Assembly: GCA_002405525.1 (NCBI GenBank)
Contig: DHLY01000079.1
Coordinates: forward strand, 2,801 to 8,610
Length of the DNA: 5,810 nucleotides
Source: Proteobacteria bacterium UBA4656
GTDB lineage: Bacteria; Pseudomonadota; Gammaproteobacteria; Xanthomonadales; Ahniellaceae
Direction: 5' to 3'
The translations under genes and the position numbers were made by a program. Shown here piece after piece: positions 1 through 5,198 of the stretch (positions are counted from its first letter, which is position 1; the number at the start of each line of letters is the position of its first letter). The notes under the pieces were generated by a model, which did no database searches, was not told the DNA's origin, and worked only from the letters and a program-made list of their open reading frames with translations.

Positions 1-1
1 C

Positions 2-514
<513 letters not shown>

Positions 515-534
515 CCGCAGATCGCGACCGCAAC

Positions 535-559
535 CCGCGGCGGGTTCGTCCCGCCGTGG
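535..559 (+). other. Hairpin in the atpD-atpC intercistronic gap
   Basis: Bases 535-544 pair with 550-559 around the 5-base loop TTCGT, giving ten pairs of which one is G-U (537/557). No U-tract follows, so it is not a classical terminator. The flanking GATCG(CG)ACC at 520-529 and GGTCGATC at 558-565 could extend or compete with the stem. Intercistronic structures in atp operons can adjust the relative output of subunits or protect mRNA ends; that role is an inference here. The atpC ribosome binding site GGAG (572-575) lies outside the stem and stays accessible. Confidence 0.5.
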
Positions 560-581
560 TCGATCCGAACCGGAGTACGTC

Positions 582-1004
582 ATGACCACCATCCGCGTCG
601 ATGTCGTCAGTGCCGAGCAGGAGATCTTCCGGGGCGAGGCCACCCTGGTGGTCGCCACCGGCGAGATGGGCGAACTCGGCATCGCGCCGCGCCACGCGCC
701 GCTGATCACCCGCCTGAAAGCCGGCCAGGTGCGCGTGGTGCTGGAGGGCGGCGAGGAGCAGTTCTTCTACGTCTCCGGCGGCATCCTCGAGGTGCAGCCA
801 CAGGTGGTGACCATCCTCACCGACACCGCGATCCGCGCCCGCGACCTCGACGAAGCCGCCGCCAAGCAGGCCAAGGACGAGGCCGAACGCGCGATCGCCA
901 ACCGCGGCGACGCGATGGAGATCGCCGAGGCCCAGGCCAAGCTGGCCGAAGCGGTAGCCCAGCTGCAGGCCCTGGAGCGCCTGCGCAAGAACCTCAAGCA
1001 CTGA
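582..1004 (+). CDS. atpC: ATP synthase F1 subunit epsilon
   Basis: Epsilon is part of the rotating central stalk. It links gamma to the c-ring and in bacteria inhibits ATP hydrolysis through its C-terminal helices. The 140-residue product has the normal family length. Residues 1-85 form the N-terminal beta sandwich, with the family signature [16 protein letters not shown] at 27-42 and the [13 protein letters not shown] strand region at 61-73. Residues 87-138 are the Ala/Glu/Lys-rich helical hairpin. The ATG at 582 is preceded by GGAG (572-575) with six bases between, which supports this start. It is the last gene of the atp operon and is followed within 30 bases by a strong terminator. No anomaly is visible. 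Confidence 0.97.
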   Translation: MTTIRVDVVSAEQEIFRGEATLVVATGEMGELGIAPRHAPLITRLKAGQVRVVLEGGEEQFFYVSGGILEVQPQVVTILTDTAIRARDLDEAAAKQAKDEAERAIANRGDAMEIAEAQAKLAEAVAQLQALERLRKNLKH

Positions 1005-1030
1005 GTCGGCCCCTCGGGGCGCGGCACCGC

Positions 1031-1066
1031 AAGAAAAAAGGGGCGCTTCGGCGCCCCTTTTTTCTT
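1031..1066. terminator. Perfect bidirectional rho-independent terminator after atpC
   Basis: Bases 1031-1046 are the exact reverse complement of 1051-1066, around the tetraloop TTCG (1047-1050). The core stem GGGGCGC/GCGCCCC is flanked by an A-rich tract on the left and T6 on the right, so it reads as an intrinsic terminator on both strands. It ends the atp operon on the plus strand. On the minus strand it is the first good terminator met by a transcript running out of the GtrA-family gene (1780 to 1370) and through the structured region. A smaller GCCC/GGGC hairpin (1009-1020) sits just after the atpC stop. Confidence 0.93.
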
Positions 1067-1069
1067 CGA

Positions 1070-1088
1070 GCGCGACGCCAGGTCGCGC
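1070..1088. other. Small perfect inverted repeat next to the terminator
   Basis: GCGCGAC (1070-1076) and GTCGCGC (1082-1088) are exact reverse complements with the 5-base loop GCCAG. No T-tract is present. It lies between the atpC terminator and a REP-type hairpin and may be part of the same repeat-rich intergenic cluster. No function can be assigned. Confidence 0.4.
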
Positions 1089-1094
1089 CGTCCC

Positions 1095-1117
1095 GTGGGA
1101 GCCGCTTCAGCGGCGAC
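1095..1117 (+). repeat. REP-like element with 5' GTGG head
   Basis: The element begins GTGGGA, followed by the hairpin GCCGC-TTCA-GCGGC (1101-1114) and GAC. A GTGG or GTAG tetranucleotide directly 5' of a short G+C-rich hairpin is the known signature of REP sequences mobilised by REP-associated tyrosine transposases (RAYT/TnpA-REP) in Pseudomonas, Stenotrophomonas and relatives. I recall near-identical GTGGGAGC...CTTCAG...GCGAC sequences as common in Xanthomonadaceae, but could not check this. Only one full copy is visible. A bare inverted GTGGGAG (CTCCCAC on the plus strand) recurs at 1351-1357. Confidence 0.65.
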
Positions 1118-1188
1118 CGCACGCCACACCGTCGCAGGTGGTATCCCCGGCATGGCCGGCTCTCACCAGACGTCCCCCAAGCAGTTGA

Positions 1189-1340
1189 TCGGAGTGCGTT
1201 TCCTGGACGGCCCATTCGACCAGGGGCATAGGGCGCAACGAGCGCAGCGAACTGCACCGCCCCCATCGCAGCGGCGCAATTCGCTGCACTCATGGCGGCC
1301 TACGCGACTGTTTGGTGGGCGAACAAACGCACCGAATGGG
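1189..1340 (-). ncRNA. Candidate structured RNA or structured intergenic element, family unknown
   Basis: This segment has far more internal complementarity than its surroundings. A long hairpin pairs 1234-1260 with 1271-1297: 22 Watson-Crick pairs, one mismatch and four C/A oppositions that become G-U pairs in minus-strand RNA. Bases 1194-1201 pair with 1325-1332 (8 of 8). A small hairpin, 1202-1206 with 1220-1224, abuts that helix, and its loop contains 1211-1218, which is the exact reverse complement of 1333-1340. The last two helices cross, as in a pseudoknot. Another short stem is possible at 1310-1314/1324-1328 and would compete. No start with a ribosome binding site or protein family was found. 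I recognise no Rfam family; a MITE-like DNA element is the main alternative. Confidence 0.4.
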
Positions 1341-1369
1341 GCGACCGGGACTCCCACACATCTTCCCAG

Positions 1370-1780
1370 TCAGTGCGCGTGGCGGATCCAGCCGCGCCAG
1401 GCGAGGAAACCGGCGGCGGCAAGCGCGATCTCGATCGCGGGCTTGGCGAGGTACACCCCGCCGGCGGGCAGCCACCGCGCGGCACCCCAGACCAGCGCCG
1501 TGCTGGCTGCCGTCTGCAGCAGCCAGAGCACGCCGAAGCGCCGGAACCGCGGCCCCTGCCAAGCCGGCGCGCCGCCAAAGGTCCAGCGGCTGTTGATCGC
1601 GAAGCCGAGCAGCGCTCCGGACACTCGGCCCGCCAGGTTCGGCAGCCCGCTGGCGCCCGTGGCGGCGTGCAGGACGGCGAACACCGCCCAGTCGAGGGCG
1701 AACTGCGCCGCGCCGGAGGCGAGGTAGCGCAGTCCCTGCCCCGTCCAGCGCCCGCTTTCCGCCCGCTGCCCGTCGTCCAT
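1370..1780 (-). CDS. GtrA-family small integral membrane protein
   Basis: The 136-residue product is hydrophobic, with about four membrane helices (roughly residues 18-40, 48-66, 80-100 and 110-128) and a basic tail WRGWIRHAH. The layout, including [15 protein letters not shown] in helix 1 and [18 protein letters not shown] at 51-68 (the conserved Arg plus the F-x-x-N-x-x-W-x-F pattern), fits the GtrA-like family (PF04138). Members take part in moving or flipping polyprenyl-linked sugars for glycosylation of O-antigen, teichoic acid or arabinogalactan; the substrate here is unknown. The ATG at 1780 was chosen because the helix 1 region follows closely. An in-frame ATG at 1810 would add ten residues but would overlap the presumed glmU -10 region. 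Neither start has a clear Shine-Dalgarno sequence. The gene sits between atpC and glmU in opposite orientation, with no glycosyltransferase neighbour visible. Confidence 0.82.
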   Translation of the reverse strand: MDDGQRAESGRWTGQGLRYLASGAAQFALDWAVFAVLHAATGASGLPNLAGRVSGALLGFAINSRWTFGGAPAWQGPRFRRFGVLWLLQTAASTALVWGAARWLPAGGVYLAKPAIEIALAAAGFLAWRGWIRHAH

Positions 1781-1807
1781 CGTCCGAATGCTACCGGCGC
1801 GCGCTGC

Positions 1808-1813
1808 CATAAT
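1808..1813 (+). promoter_or_regulatory. Probable -10 box of the glmU promoter
   Basis: CATAAT matches five of six positions of TATAAT and stands out in a very G+C-rich stretch. It lies 22 bases before the glmU start, leaving a leader of about 15 bases. No good -35 hexamer is seen at the expected distance (CGAATG at 1785-1790). On the opposite strand, overlapping GATTAT (1814 to 1809) matches four of six positions and could serve the GtrA-family gene, with an expected start of transcription near 1802. The evidence is motif-level only. Confidence 0.45.
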
Positions 1814-1835
1814 CGCGCGGTCGCGGAGGATCCCC

Positions 1836-3218
1836 ATGAGCACGCCCGAACTGCACGTCATCATCCTCGCCGCCGGCGAGGGCAAGCGGATGAAGTCCGC
1901 CTTGCCCAAGGTGCTGCAGCCGCTGGCGGGACGCCCGATGCTGGCCCACGTGATCGACTCCGCGAAGGCGCTGGGCCCGGCGCGCATCCACGTCGTCCAC
2001 GGCTACGGTGGTGCGCAGGTGCAGGCCGCGTTCGCCGGCCAACATCTCGCCTGGGCGCACCAGGACCGCCAGCTCGGCACCGGCCACGCCGTGCTGCAGG
2101 CCCTGCCGGCGATCCCCGACGCCGCGCAGGTGGTGGTGCTGTTCGGCGACGTGCCGCTGGTGCTGCCGGTCACGCTGTCGCGGCTGCTCGGCGCCGCCGG
2201 CGCGCAGCGCTTCGCCCTGCTCGCCGAGACGCTCGACGATCCCGCCGGCTACGGCCGCGTGCTGGTCGACGACCATGGCCGCGTGACCGCCATCGTCGAG
2301 CACAAGGACGCCACGCCCGAGCAGCGCGACGCGCGCCTCGCCAACACCGGTGTCCTCACTGCGGGCGCTGCCGACCTCCGCCGCTGGCTCGCCAAGGTCG
2401 GCAACCGCAACGCGCAGGGCGAGTACTACCTCACCGACATCTTCGCGCTGGCCGCGGCGGAGGGCCGCCCCGCGGCCTGCATCGAATGCAGCGAGCGCGG
2501 CGAAGCCGACGGCGCCAACGACGCCTGGCAGCTCGCCGCGCTGGAGCGGCGGCTCCAGCAGCGCCTGGTGCGTCGCCTCGCGACCGAGTACGGCATCCGA
2601 TTCGCCGACCCCGGGCGCGCCGACGTGCGCGGTACGGTCACCGCCGGCCGCGATGTCGAGGTGGACGTCGACGTGGTGTTCGAGGGCGACGTGGAACTCG
2701 GCGACGGCGTGCGGATCGGCCCGTTCTGCCGCCTGCGCGACGTGCGTCTCGGCGCGAACACCGTGGTGCAGGCGCACTGCGACCTCGACGGCGCGGTCGC
2801 GGCAGCCGGCTGCGTCATCGGGCCCTTCGCACGCCTGCGGCCAGGCACCGAACTCGGCCCCGAGGCCCACGTCGGCAACTTCGTCGAGACCAAGAAGACG
2901 CGCCTCGGCCGCGGCTCCAAGGCCAACCACCTGACCTACCTCGGCGACGCCGAGATCGGCAGCGCGGTGAACGTCGGCGCGGGCACCATCACCTGCAACT
3001 ATGACGGCGCCGACAAGCACCTGACGCGGATCGGCGACGGCGCCTTCATCGGCTCCAACACCGCGCTGGTCGCGCCGGTCAGCGTGGGCGCGGGCGCGAC
3101 CATCGGCGCCGGGTCCACGATCCGCAAGGATGCCCCGCCCGGCGAACTGACCGTGGCGCGCGCCAGGCAGATCACCGTGCCGGGCTGGAAGCGGCCCAAG
3201 AAGGCGACCGAACCCTGA
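1836..3218 (+). CDS. glmU: Bifunctional GlcN-1-P acetyltransferase / GlcNAc-1-P uridyltransferase
   Basis: GlmU acetylates glucosamine-1-phosphate with acetyl-CoA, then couples the product to UTP to give UDP-GlcNAc, the precursor of peptidoglycan and LPS. It is a cytoplasmic trimer. The 460-residue product is close to the usual length (456 in E. coli). The N-terminal nucleotidyltransferase has [17 protein letters not shown] at 11-27 (Arg18 and Lys25 aligned with the catalytic residues of E. coli), GTGHA at 81-85 and GDVPL at 104-108. From about 255 on there are left-handed beta-helix hexapeptide repeats, with the acetyltransferase site [12 protein letters not shown] (catalytic His365, equivalent to E. 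coli His363), NYDG at 388-391 and Lys394. The ATG at 1836 follows GGAGGA (1825-1830) with five bases between; an upstream in-frame ATG at 1788 lacks such a site. Both active sites look intact. Its position after atpC is the usual gammaproteobacterial synteny, apart from the interposed GtrA gene. Confidence 0.98.
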   Translation: MSTPELHVIILAAGEGKRMKSALPKVLQPLAGRPMLAHVIDSAKALGPARIHVVHGYGGAQVQAAFAGQHLAWAHQDRQLGTGHAVLQALPAIPDAAQVVVLFGDVPLVLPVTLSRLLGAAGAQRFALLAETLDDPAGYGRVLVDDHGRVTAIVEHKDATPEQRDARLANTGVLTAGAADLRRWLAKVGNRNAQGEYYLTDIFALAAAEGRPAACIECSERGEADGANDAWQLAALERRLQQRLVRRLATEYGIRFADPGRADVRGTVTAGRDVEVDVDVVFEGDVELGDGVRIGPFCRLRDVRLGANTVVQAHCDLDGAVAAAGCVIGPFARLRPGTELGPEAHVGNFVETKKTRLGRGSKANHLTYLGDAEIGSAVNVGAGTITCNYDGADKHLTRIGDGAFIGSNTALVAPVSVGAGATIGAGSTIRKDAPPGELTVARARQITVPGWKRPKKATEP

Positions 3219-3229
3219 GCGCGACTCAG
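3215..3229. other. Small hairpin holding both convergent stop codons
   Basis: CTGAG (3215-3219) and CTCAG (3225-3229) are reverse complements around a 5-base loop. The left arm contains the glmU stop TGA (3216-3218); the right arm contains, as TCA (3226-3228), the stop of the minus-strand dehydrogenase gene. It is followed by the 12-base palindrome AGCCGGCCGGCT (3228-3239) inside the end of that gene. There is no T-tract, so this is at most a weak transcription boundary. No other terminator is visible between the two genes. Confidence 0.4.
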
Positions 3230-4347
3230 CCGGCCGGCTCGATGCGCAGCACGAAGCCGTTGTCGGTGAGCAGGTAGAGCAGGCCCTGCGCGTCCTGCTC
3301 GACGTCGCGGATGCGCAGGCCGCGGCCGGCGAGGATGCGTTCGGCCTCGGCGACCTTCTCGCCGTCCACGGTCGCACGGTTGAGGTGGGTCAGCACCAGC
3401 GCGCCGGAGAACAGCTGCCCGCGCCAGGCCGGGAGGGCATCGCCCGAATAGAACAGCATGCCGCTGGGCGCGATCGACGGCGTCCATTGCAGCGCCGGCT
3501 GCTGCATGCCGTCCTTCGCCGTGCCCTCGCCGATGCGCGGGCCCCAGTACTCGCGGCCGAAGGTGATCACCGGCCAGCCGTAGTTGCGGCCGGGCCGCAC
3601 GAGGTTGACCTCGTCGCCACCGCGCGGCCCGTGCTCGTGCGCCCACAGCCGGCCCTGAGCGTCAAACGCCATGCCCTGCACGTTGCGATGCCCGTAGGAC
3701 CAGATCTCGGGCTTTGCGCCCTCGCGGGCCACGAACGGGTTGTCGGCCGGCACGCGCCCGTCGTCGTGCAGGCGCATGATCTTGCCGGCGTGGCTGTCGA
3801 GTTCCTGCGCGCGCTGGCGCTGCTGGCGGTCGCCCACCGACAGGAAGAGATAACCATCGCCGTCGATCCGCAAGCGGCAGCCGAAGTGGTGCACGGTATC
3901 CAGCCAGGGCTCGGCGGTGAACAGGACCTGCGCGTCGACCAGCGCCGCGTCGCGCAGGCGGTAGCGCGCCACGCGCGTGGTGTTGTCGCCGTCCTCGTTC
4001 TCGACCGAGTGGCAGAGGTAGATCCATCCATTCTCGCCGTACCGCGGGTGCACCAGCACGTCGAGCATCCCGCCCTGGTTCTTCGCCGCCACCGCGGGCG
4101 CGCCGCCGAGCGGCACCGAATCGCCGGTGGCGAAGTCGGCCAGCCGTACGCCGCCGGCGCGCTCGGTCACCAGCGCCCGCCCGTCGGGCAGGAAGTCGAG
4201 GCCCCAGGGAATCTGCAGCCCGTCGAGCACCGCGCTGACGCGGATCTTCGCCTGCGCGGTGTCGACCACCACCGGTTCGAATGCGGCGGCGGTCGCGGCG
4301 CCGGAGGCAAGGGCGATCACGGCAGCGAGGGCGTGCGGACGACGCAT
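3226..4347 (-). CDS. yliI: Secreted PQQ-dependent soluble aldose sugar dehydrogenase (YliI/Asd type)
   Basis: This family of six-bladed beta-propeller enzymes (glucose/sorbosone dehydrogenase, PF07995) oxidises aldose sugars in the periplasm using pyrroloquinoline quinone and Ca2+. The 373-residue product is about as long as E. coli YliI. Residues 1-22 form a signal peptide (MRRPHA, then a hydrophobic AAVIALASGAATAAA core, with likely cleavage after the Ala run). Conserved blocks in order are IPWGLDFLPDGRALVTER (46-63), the HHFGCRLRIDGDGYLFLSVGD block (153-173) with the presumed catalytic histidine, PEIWSYGHRNVQGM (213-226), AHEHGPRGGDEVN (236-248), NYGWP (255-259) and RGLRIRDVEQDAQGLLYLLTD (342-362). 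The ATG at 4347 was chosen because it gives the signal peptide directly and has AGGA seven bases upstream; a longer frame to 4494 has no such support. The substrate is unknown, and whether the cell makes PQQ cannot be seen here. Confidence 0.92.
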   Translation of the reverse strand: MRRPHALAAVIALASGAATAAAFEPVVVDTAQAKIRVSAVLDGLQIPWGLDFLPDGRALVTERAGGVRLADFATGDSVPLGGAPAVAAKNQGGMLDVLVHPRYGENGWIYLCHSVENEDGDNTTRVARYRLRDAALVDAQVLFTAEPWLDTVHHFGCRLRIDGDGYLFLSVGDRQQRQRAQELDSHAGKIMRLHDDGRVPADNPFVAREGAKPEIWSYGHRNVQGMAFDAQGRLWAHEHGPRGGDEVNLVRPGRNYGWPVITFGREYWGPRIGEGTAKDGMQQPALQWTPSIAPSGMLFYSGDALPAWRGQLFSGALVLTHLNRATVDGEKVAEAERILAGRGLRIRDVEQDAQGLLYLLTDNGFVLRIEPAG

Positions 4348-4553
4348 GGCGGGATCCTGGGCCGGTCTGGGCACGCTTTGTCTCAGCCGCCCCGTGGCCG
4401 GAACGTCAAGACCACGGGCGCCCCCGCGCTGGCAGCCGCCGCTTCCGAGTGCTGGCAGGACGCGGAGCGCAGCGTCTGCTACACCCTCATCCATCGGCGC
4501 TCAAGGCGCGTGCCGCGAGGGCCGATGTCCGGATCGGACAGCAGGAGCGGAGC
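4348..4553. promoter_or_regulatory. Divergent intergenic region with one inverted repeat
   Basis: This 206-base gap separates the dehydrogenase gene (-) from the 181-residue protein gene (+) and must contain both promoters unless one is transcribed from further away. It holds a 7-base inverted repeat, CCCGTGG (4391-4397) and CCACGGG (4412-4418). Between its arms, on the minus strand, is TTGACG (4409 to 4404), a reasonable -35 hexamer, but no convincing -10 follows at 16-18 bases. GCTGGCAG is repeated directly at 4428-4435 and 4451-4458. No clear plus-strand promoter was found. The regulatory meaning is a guess. Confidence 0.3.
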
Positions 4554-5099
4554 ATGGGCGAGATCCTCACCGGCGAAGGCACGAACCTCTGGCACAACCT
4601 CGTGCGCGAGGGCGAGCAGCGCGCGCAGCAGCGCCTCGACGAGGACGCGGAGAGCTACCTCGTGTTCACCCTGATGCGCCACCATCGCGACGCCCCGCTC
4701 GCCCACCGCACGATGGCGCTGGAACTGCTCGAGGCCCTGCAGCGCTCAGGCCGCCGCCGCGTGGACGAACTGCGCGACGTCGGTGACCGCTGCCTGCTGC
4801 TGGCCGGCCTCTACCCCGAAGCAGCGCAGCGACGTCGCGTGGACCTGGGCTACTTCATCGACCTTGGCCGTGGCGCCTATGCGCAGCTCGCCGACGAGAT
4901 GCGCGCGGCCCTGGCCGGTCTGTTCGCGCGGCTCGCCGAGGACTTCGACCGCCTGGTGCGGGTCCTGATGGCCGTGCGCGCGCTGTCGGGCGAATGGCGC
5001 GGGCCGGATGCCTTCGCCCGTCATGACCTCGCGCTGGCTGCGGCCCACTCGCCCGCCGACGGACTGATCCGGGTGGTGGCGCCCAAGCGCACGATGTGA
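4554..5099 (+). CDS. Conserved-looking alpha-helical protein of unknown function
   Basis: The product has 181 residues, no signal peptide and no obvious membrane segment, so it is probably cytoplasmic. It is rich in Arg, Glu, Asp, Leu and Ala and looks almost wholly alpha-helical. Features that look conserved rather than random are GTNLWHNLVREGEQRAQQRLDE (9-30), ESYLVFTLMRH (33-43), LRDVGDRCLLLAGLYPEAAQRR (73-94), and VDLGYFIDLGRGAYAQLADE (96-115), followed by an amphipathic helix FDRLVRVLMAVRAL (131-144). I recall similar hypothetical proteins in Xanthomonadaceae but cannot name a domain. The ATG at 4554 has AGGAG (4543-4547) six bases upstream; the longer open frame back to 4281 runs antisense through the dehydrogenase start and is rejected. 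Codon use is like the neighbours. It is transcribed alone, convergent with nadE. Confidence 0.85.
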   Translation: MGEILTGEGTNLWHNLVREGEQRAQQRLDEDAESYLVFTLMRHHRDAPLAHRTMALELLEALQRSGRRRVDELRDVGDRCLLLAGLYPEAAQRRRVDLGYFIDLGRGAYAQLADEMRAALAGLFARLAEDFDRLVRVLMAVRALSGEWRGPDAFARHDLALAAAHSPADGLIRVVAPKRTM

Positions 5100-5100
5100 A

Positions 5101-5178
5101 GACCGGGGTCAGAGCGCGTTTTTTTTACAGAACTGCCCGGATTCGCCGGAATGGTCGGCGAGAAAGTGCGCTTTGGCC
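5101..5178 (+). repeat. Imperfect palindromic repeat-like element between convergent genes
   Basis: Starting two bases after the upstream stop codon, GACCGGGGTCAGAGCGCG plus T8 faces AGAAAGTGCGCTTTGGCCGG (5161-5180). Bases 5107-5122 pair with 5163-5178 without a gap: 12 Watson-Crick pairs and four G-U pairs in plus-strand RNA. Inside, 5143-5148 pairs with 5156-5161 around the loop GAATGGT. I recall GGGGTCAGAG-type palindromes ending in T/A runs as a widespread intergenic repeat of Xanthomonadaceae, often near REP-associated tyrosine transposases, but cannot confirm it. It could also act as a terminator for the upstream gene, although the T-run lies within the arm rather than after a complete stem. 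Confidence 0.55.
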
Positions 5179-5198
5179 GGAGTTGTTACGGACCCGGT

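Noticed and set aside
994..1293. A 99-codon minus-strand frame starting in the long hairpin (MSAANCAAAM...)
   Set aside because: It has no Shine-Dalgarno sequence, runs through the REP hairpin and the terminator into atpC, and its early codons are dictated by the palindrome. The pairing evidence suits RNA better than protein.
1234..1297. Integron attC site as an explanation for the long imperfect palindrome
   Set aside because: The outer bases do not match the RYYYAAC / GTTRRRY core sites, and no integron gene or cassette organisation is visible.
1189..1360. A tRNA remnant or other standard structural RNA
   Set aside because: No T-loop (GGTTCGAATCC-like) or CCA end can be placed, and the fold does not match tRNA, RNase P, SRP or tmRNA as I know them.
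1292..3004. A 570-codon open frame on the plus strand covering the GtrA region and most of glmU
   Set aside because: It is antisense to GtrA and in another frame of glmU. The product is low-complexity Arg/Pro/Gly/Ala, as expected from out-of-frame reading of very G+C-rich genes.
1791..3377. A 528-codon minus-strand open frame antisense to glmU
   Set aside because: glmU has complete domain and active-site evidence on the plus strand; the antisense product has no recognisable domain and biased composition.
4348..4494. A 49-residue N-terminal extension of the dehydrogenase
   Set aside because: It would bury the signal peptide, and the ATG at 4347 has an AGGA site seven bases upstream.
4281..4553. 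An N-terminal extension of the unknown protein back to 4281
   Set aside because: The extension overlaps the dehydrogenase start on the opposite strand and is Arg-rich noise; the ATG at 4554 has AGGAG at the right distance.
3385..4674. A 429-codon plus-strand open frame opposite the sugar dehydrogenase
   Set aside because: The dehydrogenase frame carries a signal peptide and all family motifs; this frame is a high-G+C shadow.
5101..5126. A simple rho-independent terminator ending in T8
   Set aside because: The only hairpin just before the T-run, within GACCGGGGTC, is about three pairs with a tiny loop, too weak on its own; the longer palindrome explains the sequence better.
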